The position numbers and the translations under genes are program-made. A stretch of DNA of 64,000 nucleotides from Stomoxys calcitrans (lineage: Eukaryota; Arthropoda; Insecta; Diptera; Muscidae): NCBI RefSeq assembly GCF_963082655.1, contig NC_081552.1, forward strand, positions 99,149,823 to 99,213,822, read 5' to 3'. Within the stretch, counting starts at the first letter, position 1; every line of letters starts with the position of its first letter. Of the stretch, positions 33,961 through 44,829 are shown piece after piece. The notes below the pieces were generated by a model. It was not told the origin of the DNA. It saw only the letters and a program-made list of their open reading frames with translations, and ran no database searches.

Positions 33961-34530
33961 TGTCTACTCGATATTCTTTAGGCTGCATTGAGTTTCCCAT
34001 CACTTCACTCCCTGAAGTTTTAATATTAGGACCTTTGCATATCCTAGTATTCCAAATCTAGAAAAAGTCAGTAATGGTTTCATCATCAGGTCCCCGTTCG
34101 TTAGACTGTATTGAGTGTACCCTGCACTACTTGATGTTCCAATATTAAGAGCTTTGCCTATACTAGTCTTCAAAATCTTGAGTAAATGGGCTTCTTGGTA
34201 GTAAGTTGTAAGTCTGTGCGTTAGGCGTCATTAAGTTATCAGTCACTGCACTGCCTGATGTTTCAGCATTAAAATCTTTATACATCCTAGTCTTCCTAAT
34301 CTCGAGAAAGTCGTTGATGGTTTCGTCGTCGAGTCCCTGTTCGTTAGGCTGTGTTGGGTCTTTCGCCCCTGCACTTCCTCATTATTTTAGTATTAGGATC
34401 TTTGCTTATCCTAGTCTTCCAAAAATTAAGAGAGTTGGTGATTGCCTCGTCGTCGGCTCCCTGTCCGTTACGCTGTATTGAGTGTCCCGCCACTGCACCG
34501 CCTGATGGCTCAATATGAGGATATTGGCCT
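33961..34530. repeat. Tandem repeat, about 120-124 bp, about 4.5 copies
   Basis: Successive units share CTTTGCATATCCTAGTCTTC, GTCGTCGAGTCCCTGTTCG and TTAGGCTGTATTGAGTG blocks. The TTA of the GTTAGG(C/A)T motif falls at 33978, 34101, 34221, 34344 and 34468, giving spacings of 123, 120, 123 and 124. It lies between the ORF1-like and endonuclease-like parts of the minus-strand LINE. Confidence 0.85.
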
Positions 34531-35297
34531 ATCTTGAAAAAGGCCAATATCCTCTTGAAAAAGACGGCAATGGCCCGTAGAACGCCATGCCTTTAATCTT
34601 AGCCAAACTTGCCACGGGGACTTGATCAATGCCAACCACAAGGAGAGTTCCTTCCTCCTTCTCCTCCCTGTGAAAAAACGACCCTTTCTCCACGACCAAA
34701 TCTTGGTTTTGCTTGTTTAAGACTTTTATCGTGCGTTCCGTCGCGATTTCGCCGCCCACATCCTTGATGAAGACCGTCGCCTTTGTGGGCTGTCTGATGT
34801 CCATCTTTCTCACATGATCGAGCTTTGCGCCTCAGCCGACGAGCTTTTTAACGGTATCAGTACATTCCGCTGACTCAAAGCGCAGCGTTAAGATGTCCCC
34901 TCTATACTCACAGCTCATAATTCGTATGGGTGGACCCCCTTTAGAGTTCAATACATGTTCGATAACCCGTTCGTTTACCAAATGCCTCACCAAGGACTGA
35001 CGATCTGGTGGAATCCTGCCGAATGTACAGCCGATGACTTAATAAGTCATCTCATCTATGTTGTGCTTCCTTGCCACTCCGGCGTAAGAGGACAGCTCCT
35101 TACCTATCTTAGTGGCCATCCTTTTGGAAGTCACAGTCCTCCATGAAGACTCAGGGGCCACGAGCTTCCTTCGTTGCTGTTCCGACTTTGTCTCCCGCTG
35201 TAAGACACTGTCAGGTGTCTCCATTGCGAGGGGGATAGCTTGGACTTCCCAGAGCACTTGAAAGTGGGAAGCTCTTTTCACCATGGATTCCGCTAAA
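34531..35297 (-). pseudogene. LINE ORF1 (gag-like), decayed
   Basis: Minus-strand frames 35284-35039 and 34813-34529, together with the sequence between them, read as one decayed basic protein: MVKRASHF... near the start, then KRMATKIGKEL, then after a stop AKLDHVRKMDIRQPTKATVF and finally GTLLVVGIDQVPVASLAKIKG. The last block resembles the LVVGID segment common in gag-like ORF1 proteins of R1/LOA-type elements. Such proteins bind element RNA. No zinc knuckle is visible in what remains. The predicted start at 35284 lies only a few bases from the junction with the HINE-4 fragment, so the true 5' UTR is missing. Confidence 0.55.
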
Positions 35298-36205
35298 ATA
35301 AGGGGCTATATCTGGTTAAAACCCGATTTGAACCGTACTTGCCGCAGTTGTTGAGAGTCATAACAGAACACTATGTTCAAAATTTCAGCCAAATCGGGCA
35401 AAAATAGTGGATTCCAGAGGCTCAAGAAGTCAAATTGGGAAATCGGTTTATATGGGAGATATATCAGGTTTTTGACCGATTAAGACCGTACTCAGCACAG
35501 TTGTTGAAAGTCATAACAGAACACTATATGCGAAATTTCATGCAAATCAGAGAAAATTGAGGCTTCCAGGGGCTCAAAAATTCAAATGGGGAGATCGGTT
35601 TATAAGGAAACTATATCAGATTATTGACCGATTTGTACGGGACTTGACGCGGTTGTGGGATATTATAAAAAATTTCGGCTTCCAGGGGCTCAGGGAGCCT
35701 AATCGGGAGATCGGTTTATACCATATGTACAAATATGGTAATCGGTCCTTAATAAATGAGTGCTTCCTTCCTCAAAATCGGACGAATATATACATGGAAG
35801 CTATATCTAAATCTTAACCGATGGCATCTACATCCAAGAGAGTCAAGACAAAATCTTTCCTACCAAATTTCGAGAGAATCCGTTTAAAAAAATTACTGCG
35901 AATCGGACGAACATACATGTGGGACCTATATCCAAATCTGAACCGATTTTTCCAGCTCCAATAGGCTTCGTTTCTAGGCCGAAAAACATGACTGTACAAA
36001 ATTTGAAGACGTTTGGATAAAAATTGCAACCTGTACTTTATACACAAATTAACATGGGCAGACGGACAGACAGACGGACATAGCTAAATCGAATCAGAAA
36101 GTGATTCTGAGTCGATCGGTATATCTCCTTCCTTTTGGGTGTTACAAACAAATGCACTAAGCTTTAATACCCCTTACCACAGTAGTGGAGTAGGGTATAT
36201 AAAAA
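35298..36205 (+). mobile_element. HINE-4-like element, 5' truncated
   Basis: Two internal repeats resembling HINE-1 (GATCGGTTTATATGGGAGAT, then TTGAGAGTCATAACAGAACAC), then a section with ACATACATGTGGGACCTATA and AAATCTGAACCGATTTTTCC that is closer to HINE-3. A short microsatellite (GACGGACAGACAGACGGAC near 36060-36080), the hairpin formed by ATACCCCTTACCAC and GTGGAGTAGGGTAT, and AAAAA to 36205 complete it. The head is absent. Confidence 0.75.
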
Positions 36206-36552
36206 TAATAAATGAAGAAAGATTAGGATAGAACAGGAGAATGAAAGATCTTTGGTAGCAGAGTACACTTTTCACCCTCAAATTGGGATATACACTGGAG
36301 GCCCTGCGGATCTTTAAAAATATGGTGTCCCAAGCGGTAGCTTTAAAATATGATTTTGAATGAAGATAACCAACGCCAAATAAATTAATTAGTGTGGATC
36401 TGAATAAGACGTAGTCCTGAATATCTTGATCGCCACCCGATCGCCTAAACTCTACGGCAGTAAGTGGCTCAAATAATAGGTATTTAATAGTTAGATAACA
36501 AATTTGATATCCAACTTTGAGATCAAGTGTTTTGGGGTTGTCTCACCCCGTA
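36206..36552 (+). mobile_element. Helitron-like remnant
   Basis: GGCTCAAATAATAGGTATTT, ACAAATTTGATATCCAACTT and GGGTTGTCTCACCCCGTA match the Helitron block near 16650-16745. It ends against the SINE at 36553. Earlier sequence (36206-36420) is weakly related or unassigned. Confidence 0.5.
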
Positions 36553-36822
36553 TCTAGCGAAATTGCAAATTCTTGCAAATTTTGCACATGAACATTCCAC
36601 TAAGGAACAGGGGCTCATTTGTATAGCCGAGTCCGAACGGCGTGCAACAGTGCGACACCTCTTTGGAGAGATGTTTTACATGGCATAATACCTCACAAAT
36701 GTTGCCAGCATTAGGAGGGGAAAACCACCACTGAAAATGTTTTTTGATGGTCCCTTCAGGATTCGAACCCATGCGTTCAGCGTCATAGGCGGATATGCTA
36801 ACCTCTGCGCTACGGTGGCCTC
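36553..36822 (-). mobile_element. tRNA-derived SINE, full length
   Basis: Minus strand: GGAGGCCACCGTAGCGCAG starts the tRNA-like head, with box A GTAGCGCAGAGGTTAGC and box B GGGTTCGAATCC both well preserved. The body is as at 16314, and the 3' end is near TTTGCAAATTTGCAAG. I saw no convincing target duplication; the 3' end has been remodelled into a TTTGCAA repeat. Confidence 0.88.
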
Positions 36823-37300
36823 CGCCTATATCTTGTTATAGACCTAATTGGACCGTACTTGGCGCAGTTGTTGAGAGTCATAACAGAACACTATTGCAAA
36901 ATTTCAGCCAACTCGGATAAAAATCACGGCTTGTAAGGGCTCAAGAAGTCAAATCGGGAGATTGGTTTATATGGCAGCTATATCATGTTCTTCACCGATT
37001 TGAACCGTACTTGGCACAGTTGTTGAGAGTCATACCAGAACATCATATGTATATATATTTATACACCATATATTTTAGCCAAATCTGATGAAAATTGCGG
37101 ATATGGCCCGTTTGCAATCCCCACGACCTACATCAATATTAAGTATCTGAGCAAAATTTGAAGCGGCTAGCTCTACGCGTTGGACCGGTATTGCGATTTT
37201 GACAGACGGACGGACAGTCGGACATGGCTAGTTCGAATCAAAATTTTGACACAATCAAGATTATATATACTTTATGGTGTCCTAGACCTTATGGATGGCA
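36823..37300 (+). mobile_element. HINE-4-like element, both ends truncated
   Basis: Internal repeats with GGTTTATATGGCAGCTATAT and TTGAGAGTCATAACAGAACA, then GACAGACGGACGGACAGTCG, a TAGTTCGAATCAAAATTTTG tail variant and ATTATATATACTTTATGGTG, where it stops before any hairpin. Confidence 0.75.
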
Positions 37301-37889
37301 GCACTAACATTTAAAAAAGCGTCATCTATTCTGTTTGCAAATGGATCAACTGAATGGAGACGCCACCACGAACAGAGAGAGGGCAGAGTGGAAAACTTCT
37401 ATCATGCAGCATTAATCTTTGTTATGGCAACCAATAGGTCCGTAAAATAAAGTATAGGAATTTCGTTGCGGTTGTTTGCTGTATTATTTTTTAAATTTCC
37501 CAACCTAAGACGGGCCTTAACAATAGGTGTTTCAGGTAGTTGAAGTGGCTATCTTTTCCATAGATACAAATTTATTTTTTAGGGTGCGAATACACAAGTT
37601 TGTGTTAAACGGTTAGAGGAGAAGGCTCAACGAACGTACACAGAATCAGAGCTATTGGAGAGTAGGTTACGTTACAGAGGTGACATTTTTCTACCTTTTG
37701 AAAGCAGCTCAGTGGAGCGGGTTTATTTGAAAATTTAGCTCAAAGATAAGAAGCCTTCTTTTTATAGTCGAGCCGAAGTGGCGTGCCGATAAGCACACAT
37801 TTTTATCGTTTTGTCACTCGATTCGTTCGCCAAGTCATTGAAAACAGATAATTTTATATAGGGAAAATAGCGAATGAATCGAGTGACAA
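37301..37889. other. Unassigned DNA with a shared repeat and an inverted repeat
   Basis: About 37462-37535 (AATTTCGTTGCGGTTGTTTG, then AACCTAAGACGG) recurs at about 41593-41660. An inverted repeat of 20 bases per arm (one mismatch) lies at 37811-37830 and 37870-37889. A GTGGAGCGGG motif near 37710 resembles a Helitron 3' end but lacks CTAG. Confidence 0.55.
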
Positions 37890-38760
37890 CAAGTGAAAGC
37901 GTGAAAAGTTCGGCCGGGCCGAATCTTATATACCCTCTACCACGGATCTCATTTGTCTTTTTTTTTTTTTGCCCGATATCTCTTTAAAAGCAAACAAAGG
38001 ATAACGGATGAAATTGCAAAGCTATTGGAGTTATTTCAGGTTATCAATCAATTCGGACCATGCATGGTTTGACTGTTGGAGACCATAGTAGATGTCATTG
38101 TGCAAAATGTCAGCCAAAATTTGATAAGAATTGAGCACTTTAGTGGCCTAAGAATTAAAATCGGCTGATCGGTTCATATGGGAGCTATATCAGGTTAAGG
38201 ACTCATTCAGACCATATTTGGCACGTATGTGGAAGTTCCTAGGAGAATTCGTTATAATAATGTTTAGGCAAATCGCATAAGAATTGCGCCCTCTAGAGGC
38301 TCAAAGAGTCAAATTAGGAGATCGGTTTATATAGGAGCTATATCAAGTTTTAAACCGGTTTGAACTATACTTAGTACAGATGTTGGAAGTCATAACAAAA
38401 TATTTTGTACAAAATTTGAGACAAATCGGATAAGAATTATGGCGTTTAGGGGCTCAAGAGGATAAGATCCAAAATCGATTTATATGGCTGCTATATCAAA
38501 ACAAAGACCAATATGACCAATTTAAAATCCCAACTGACCTCTACTAATAGGAAGTATTTGTGCAAAATGTCATGCATCTAACTTTATCCCTTCGAAATAT
38601 AGCGTGCTTTCGACAGATGGACGGACCAACATGGCTTAATTGATTTAGAATGTCAAGACGATCAAAAATATACATATATACCTTGTTGGGTTTAAAAGGA
38701 ATATTTTGATGCTTAACAAACGGAATGACGAAATTATTTTATGATGGAGGGAATTAAAAG
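37890..38760 (+). mobile_element. HINE-1-related element, diverged subfamily
   Basis: Head CAAGTGAAAGCGTGAAAAG, intact TTCGGCCGGGCCGAA and TATATACCCTCTACCACGG. About four internal repeats are clearly more diverged than in other HINE-1 copies. The microsatellite is reduced to ACAGATGGACGGACC. The tail hairpin is degraded (ATGATGGAGGGAATTAAAAG). It looks like an older relative. Confidence 0.8.
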
Positions 38761-39342
38761 AAAAAACTAATTTTGTGGTATAGGCCGTAAGTTTTTGTAC
38801 TGAAGTCTTAAATGGATAATGATTACTGTCCCAACTATTATTGAAGGGATATCCAATGCTCAAAATTTTTTCTGATATTTATGGCATAGGTAAGATGCAC
38901 AACGGTGACATTAAATAGGCCGACAAATGTGGAAATTGGATTGTATTCAAAAATAGACAAAATGATGACAATGTGATGGGCATCAACAGTGAGCATCACC
39001 AACAACAAATTCAGCGCCATCTATTGGGATACAGAAATCCTTTGAATAGCGAAGAAAACCTGAACAAAGAAAAAGAGAGCGAGAGGTACAGAAAAGTGTG
39101 TTCAAAGTTGATCATATGCTTTTCACTACTGTTTTGAAAAGTTGTCTGTCCTTCGAATAAATAAAATAAAGGAACTAACCTTTGACTGTTTTCAATATTA
39201 TTTTTTTATCCCTCCTTCCCTGGGACAAGCTTCCACAATAGTCTAAAAGTTCCATAAAAACATGGCGGCACAATATATACGTAATATAGTGAATGCAAAG
39301 AAGAGTAATTGAAAAGAAACTTATAATTCATATGAAAGGAAG
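38761..39342. other. Unassigned sequence
   Basis: About 580 bases with no clear match to the window's repeat families and no recognised protein. It contains AAAAAGAGAGCGAGAGG near 39070 and a polypyrimidine run near 39205-39225. Confidence 0.45.
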
Positions 39343-40407
39343 CGCAGCGAAGCGGGCCGGGTTCATTTGAGAGTAGACCCTTCTCAAAGGTATTTGAGTA
39401 GACCACGAATCTGATATTAACATTCGGGACCAACTGTCTAGGGGACGTCCCAGCCCCATAACAACGCCCAAATAGGACGTATTTGCTCACCAAGACAATT
39501 TTGGGTTGTAAGGAGAGTGGTTTTCGATATTGATAGTTTTTAGGGCCCATACCTTTAACCGGATATATTTGCTGACTTTTGCAATAAATGGTTTAAATGA
39601 AAGGTACTTGAAATTAGAAACGAGTTTGATATCCAATTTTGAGGCGAATGACAATATGGGGATCAAATAAATGATGTTTGAGAGTAGAGCACGATGCTGA
39701 TATATTTTCAGGGCTAAGTGTTTGGTGGACCACCCCACTCCCCAAAACACCCCTAAATGGGGCATATTTACCAACCACGTCAATGCAGGGCTCAAATAAA
39801 AGGTATTGGGGGTCTACCCCTTCCCTGAAACACCACACAGACAACAATTATTTACTGATCATCGCAATATGGGGCTCAAATAAAGATATTTGGCAGTAGA
39901 ATACGAATCTGATATCCACATGTGGGACCATGTATTTGGGCCACCGCCTCTTTCCCAAACACCCCCCAAAGAGAACAAATTTTGGGGCCAAATGTTTAAG
40001 GACCTTTTAAGGCCTCATCCCATAAACTCCCCTTAAACCAATGGCAATATGGGGTTTAAATAAATGGTATTTGAAAGATGCTGATATTTTTTTCTGCGCC
40101 TAGAGCCAAAGGGACCATATCGCCCCCGAAAACACCCTTAAATCGGACATCATGACATCGAGCTGAAATAAAGACTTTTAATAAGGGAGTATATCTAACA
40201 CCTAAACGTTAAGGACCCTAAACCCTGCGAGCGAATTCATAAGACAGTAAAAATCGCATGTAATTCAGATAAAGGCATTTATATTGTTATGCTTTTGCGA
40301 TATACATATATTATTTTCGTAGCATGGTATTTCACAAAATATTCTAAGGATAATTTTGTTCCTTATAAAGTATAAGAAGGCGCAGCGGGAGGGCCTGCTT
40401 CAGCTAG
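39343..40407 (+). mobile_element. Helitron-like elements: short 3' end, then 3'-complete copy
   Basis: GAAGCGCAGCGAAGCGGGCC at about 39343-39362 is one Helitron 3' end. A new segment of the same family follows directly (GTAGACCACGAATCTGATAT) and contains the uninterrupted GACAATTTTGGGTTGTAAGG block near 39497. It ends GAAGGCGCAGCGGGAGGGCC, then CTAG at 40404-40407. Confidence 0.75.
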
Positions 40408-40884
40408 TGCTGATTTAAAAATGTATTCCTCGGTGTCTGAGGCATCTCCCCACCATCCAAAGCCACTCAACAGAACATATTTACCGATTAGGACTATATG
40501 GGTATCAAACGAAAGATATTTGGAAGCTGAGTACACATCTGCTATACGGATACGGGGCCTCCCTAACCCCCAAAACCCGAATGAAGGGTCTTTGGGAGTT
40601 GACTACGAATTTGGTATGTACAATTAGGACAGAGTCTGGGACCGGCCCACCCACTAAATACCCATCAATAGGATCGATCGGAATAATATGTAAATTAAAA
40701 GAAAGGTCTATGACAGTATATTTCGAAACTAATGTTGGTATAAGGCTTTAAGTATCTGGGTCACGTCTTACCATTCCGGACAGTAGATCGCGACAATAAA
40801 AGACTCAAATAAATTGTCGTTTGGTTCTTAGCGTCGGGGGGACCGATCCTCTCCTCCCAATAAATGAAATGCCAATCTGTCATG
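40408..40884 (+). mobile_element. Helitron-like internal fragment
   Basis: TTCCTCGGTGTCTGAGGC and ACCGATTAGGACTATATGGG match the unit found at about 15870-15960 in the Helitron-like copy. No termini; it ends against HINE-2 repeats. Confidence 0.65.
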
Positions 40885-41592
40885 GCGAGAGATCGGTTTA
40901 TATGGCAGCTATATGCAAATCTTGATCGATCTAGACCAACTTGCAGAAATATGTGGAGGGGCTTAACTTAACCCTTTGTCCCAAATTTCGGCAACATCGG
41001 ACAATAAATGCGCTTTTTATGGCCCCAAAACCTAAAACCGAGAGATCGGTCTATACGGCAGCTATATCCAAATCTGGACCGATCTGAGCCATATTGACGG
41101 ACGATGTCGAAGGGCCTAATACAACTCACTGTCCCAAATTTCAGCAAAATCGGGTAATAAATGTAGCTTTTATGGGCCTATGACCCTAAATCGGAAAATC
41201 GGTCTATATGGCAGCTATTTTCAAATCTAAACCGATCTGGGCCAAATTGACGGAAGATGTCGAAGGGCCTAACACAACTCACTGTACCGAATTTCAACAA
41301 AATCCGATAATAAATGTGGCTTTTATGGGCCTAAGACCCTAAATCGGAGGATCGGTCTATATGGCAGCTATATCAAAATCTAAACCGATCGGAGCCATAT
41401 TGACGGAAGATGTCGAAAGGCCTAAGACAACTCACTGTCCCGAATTTCAGCTAAATCGGATAATAAATGTGGCTTTTGTGGGCCTAAGACCCTAAATTGG
41501 ATGATCGGTCTATATGGCAGCTATATCCAAATCTGGACCGATCTGGGCCAAATTGACGGAGGATATCAAAGGGCCTAACACAACATACTGTT
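40885..41592 (+). mobile_element. HINE-2 internal repeats, both ends missing
   Basis: Five HINE-2 units (GGTCTATATGGCAGCTATAT, GGACCGATCTGGGCCAAATT and ATGTCGAAGGGCCTAA blocks) without head, microsatellite or tail. It ends mid-unit at AACACAACATACTG. Confidence 0.8.
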
Positions 41593-41684
41593 ATATAGCA
41601 ATTTCGTTGCGGTTGTTTGAGGTATTAAATTTTAACTTTCTCACCTAAGACGGTAGTTTAATTGCCAAGCTTTGCCATAGAAAA
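41593..41684. repeat. Dispersed repeat of unknown class
   Basis: TAGCAATTTCGTTGCGGTTG and CACCTAAGACGG match 37462-37535. Too short for classification; it might be an LTR, MITE or foldback remnant. Confidence 0.5.
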
Positions 41685-43355
41685 CAAGTAAAAGCGTGCT
41701 AAGTTCGGCCGGGCCGAATCTTATATACCCTCCACCATGGAGCGCAGTTGTCGAGTTCTTTTCCCGACATCTCTTCTTAGGCAAAAAGTGATATAACAAA
41801 AGATTTGCTCTGCTATTAGAGCGATATAAAGATATGATCCGGTTTATACCACAATTAAATTATATGTTGGAGACCTGTGTAGAATGTCAGCCAATTCGAA
41901 TAAGAATTGCGCCCTTTGGGGGCTCAAGAAGTAAAATAGAGCGATCGATTTATATGGGAGCTGTATCGGGCTATAAACAGATTAAGACCATAATCAACAC
42001 GTATGTTGATGGTCAAGAGAGGATCCATCGTACAAAATTTCAGGCAAATCGGATAATAATTGCGACTTCTAGAGGCTCAAGAAGTCAAGATCCCAGATCG
42101 GTTTACATGGCAGCTATATCAGGTTATGAACCGATTTAAACCTTATTTGACACAGTGGTTGAAAGAAAAAATAAAAAACAAAAAACGTCATGCAAAATTT
42201 CAGCCAAATCAGGTAGAAATTGCGTCCTCTAGAAGCTCAAGAAGTCAAGTCCCCAAATCTGTTTATATGACAGCTATATCAGTTTATGAGCCGATTTGAA
42301 CCATTTTTGGCACACTTGTTGGATATCATAAAAAAAACATGTTGTGCAAAATTTCATTCCAATCTGATAAGAATTGCGCACTTTAGAGGCTTAAGAAGTC
42401 AAGACCCAAGATCGGTTTATATGGCAGCTATATCAGGTTATGGACCGATTAGGACCATACTTGGCACAGTTGTTGAATATCATAACAAAACACGTCGTGC
42501 AAGATTTCATTCCAATCGGATAAGAATTGCGCACTCTAGAGGCTCAAGAATTCAAGACCCAAGATCGGTTTATATGGCAGCTATATCAGATTATGGACCG
42601 ATTTGAACCATATTTAGCACAGTTGTTGGATATCATAACAAACCACGTCGTGCCAAAATTCATTCAAATCGGATAAGATTTGATAAGCACTCTAGAGGCT
42701 CAAGAAGTCAAGACCCAAGATCGGTTTATATGGCAGCTATATCAGATTATGAACCGATTTGAACCATACTTGGCACAGTTGTTGGACATCATAACAAAAC
42801 ACGTCGTGCCAAAATTCTTTCAAATCGGATAAGAATTGCGCAGTCTAGAGGCTCAAGATTTCAAGACCCAAGATCGGTTTATATGGCAGCTATATCAGAT
42901 TATGAACCGATTTGAACCATACTTGGCACAGTTGTTGGATGTCATAACAAAACACGTCGTGCAAAATTTCGTGCCAATCGGATAAGAATTGCGCACTCTA
43001 GAGGTTCAAGAAGCCAAGACCCAAGATCGGTTTATATGGCAGCTATATCAAAACATGGACCGATATGGCCCATTTACAATACCAACCGACCTACACTAAT
43101 AAGAAGTATTTGTGCAAAATTTCAAGTGGCTAGCTTTACTCCTTCGGAAGTTAGCGTGCTTTCGACAGACAGACGGACGGACGGACGGACGGACGGACGG
43201 ACGGACAGACGGACGGACATGGCTAGATCGACATAAAATTTCACGACGATCAAGAATATATATACTTTATGGGGTCTCAGACGAATATTTCGAGTAGTTA
43301 CAAACAGAATGACGAAATTAGTATACCCCCCATCTTATGGTGGGGGGTATAAAAA
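41685..43355 (+). mobile_element. HINE-1 element, full length
   Basis: Head at 41685, intact palindrome, subterminal repeat, about eight internal repeats, (ACGG)n at 43170-43217, hairpin and TATAAAAA at 43355. Confidence 0.93.
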
Positions 43356-43370
43356 TAGATGTAAATACAA

Positions 43371-43831
43371 CAAGAAGTCAAGTCCCCAGAACTGTTCATA
43401 TGACAGCTATATCAGGTTATGAACCGATTTGGACAGTTGTTGGATATCATAAAAAACACGTTGTGCAAAATTTCATTCCAATCGGATAAGAATTGCGCAC
43501 TCTAGAGGCTCAAGAAGTCAAGACCCAAGATCGGTTTATATGCCAGCTATATCAAACTATAGACCGATATGGCCCATTTACAATACCAACTGACCTACAC
43601 TAATAAGAAGTATTTGTGCAAAATTTTAAGCGGCAAGCTTTACTTCTTCGGAAATTAGCGTGTTTTCGACGGACAGACGGACGGACGGACGGACATGGCT
43701 AGATCAACATAAAATGTTGCGACGATCAAGAATATATATACTTTATGGGGTCTCAGACGAATATTTCGTGTAGTTACAAACAAAATGACGAAATTAGTAT
43801 GCCCCCCATCCTATGGTGGAGGGTATAAAAA
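43371..43831 (+). mobile_element. Short HINE-1 derivative with internal start
   Basis: 461 bp, beginning CAAGAAGTCAAGTCCCCAG, a family-internal position, directly after non-HINE bases. It has two internal repeats (the first with a small deletion), a short (ACGG)n near 43675-43695, full tail, hairpin and TATAAAAA at 43831. It lies 15 bases downstream of the previous full-length element. Confidence 0.85.
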
Positions 43832-44023
43832 TTGCTTATCTTGAAGTAACTACCGTTTAGGTGGAAATGGCTTGTTAAATTTTCACTTGAAAAGTATCCC
43901 TAACATTTTCTCTTTACAAAAAATGTAAATATATATATAATGAGTCAAGTTTTTCAATAAAGACTATTTAATGAAAATACTTTTTTGGCTAAACAATAAA
44001 AAAAACACCTTGTCGCATTCTTT
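43832..44023. other. AT-rich spacer, nothing recognised
   Basis: About 190 bases of AT-rich sequence between a HINE-1 and a HINE-3. No feature recognised. Confidence 0.5.
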
Positions 44024-44486
44024 TATTATACCCTATACCACTACTGTGGTACAGGGTATCCGTATTTTCTTATGACTCTCGATTTCATACAAATCTGTTC
44101 ACATTTAGGTATAGCTCACATAAATATATATCGCCCGATTTTAACTCCTAGACCCACTGCAAGCGCATTTATTGACAAATCTTCCCTAAATTTTGTACAA
44201 CGCTTTCCTCGACGAATTCCACAATATCCATAAAGTTTTATCGAAATCGGTTCAGATTTAGATATGGGTTCCATCTCCCGTCATTTGTCAACCGTAGTTA
44301 TTACATTTTGAACATATTTGCTTTGCTCGAAATTTGATACATAATTTTAATAAGCTATCTGAATACATCCGCCGAGGTCCATCAAAATTGGTTCAGAATT
44401 AGATATAGTCCCACTTTTGTATTTAAAGGGTAGGTGTAGGGTATTATAAAGTCGGCACCGCCCGACTTTTGTCTTTCCTTACTGGT
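44024..44486 (-). mobile_element. HINE-3 element with both ends
   Basis: Minus strand: head AACCAGTAAGGAAAGACAAA at about 44486, the palindromic GTCGGGCGGTGCCGAC, ATACCCTACACCTACCC, one internal repeat, and a tail hairpin (ATACCCTGTACCAC, then GTGGTATAGGGTAT) with TATAAT at about 44024. The plan equals that of HINE-1 and HINE-2, but it has no (ACGG)n tract. Confidence 0.8.
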
Positions 44487-44506
44487 TTTTAAGCTGTATA
44501 ATTAAT

Positions 44507-44543
44507 TAATTTACAATGACTTGCAGCAAGTCATTGTAAATTA
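44507..44543. repeat. Perfect 37-bp palindrome
   Basis: TAATTTACAATGACTTGC (44507-44524), a single A, then its exact reverse complement (44526-44543). Confidence 0.98.
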
Positions 44544-44616
44544 AGCCGTTTTTCATATTATTTGATGTTAATTTTAAATTTTATAACTTTTAACTGAATT
44601 ATCGGATCGGTGGACA

Positions 44617-44696
44617 CTTTTTGCAGTAGAGTCATCGTAAATTATTTTGTAGTAGAGTCATCGTAAAATATTTTGCAGTAGAGTCATCGTAAATTA
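44617..44696. repeat. 26-bp tandem repeat, three copies
   Basis: GTAGAGTCATCGTAAATT recurs at exact 26-bp spacing (starting about 44626, 44652 and 44678), with TTTTG(C/T)A spacers. Its core AGTCAT(C/T)GTAAATTA is also one arm of the palindrome at 44507-44543. Confidence 0.95.
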
Positions 44697-44829
44697 GCGT
44701 TTGAGTGAGTCCCAAGATGAGATATTGGCCGCAATGAATTTGAGATTTATGCATCCATGGTCAAAGGCGTTGTTGGAATAGAGTTGTGAGCGAATCGTGT
44801 TGGATTTGGGATTCGTGTTGGATTCATAA

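Noticed and set aside
36750..36822. A true tRNA gene, because box A and box B are well preserved
   Set aside because: It continues directly into the SINE body shared with 16314-16591 and lacks a tRNA-like 3' end with terminator, so it is a SINE head.
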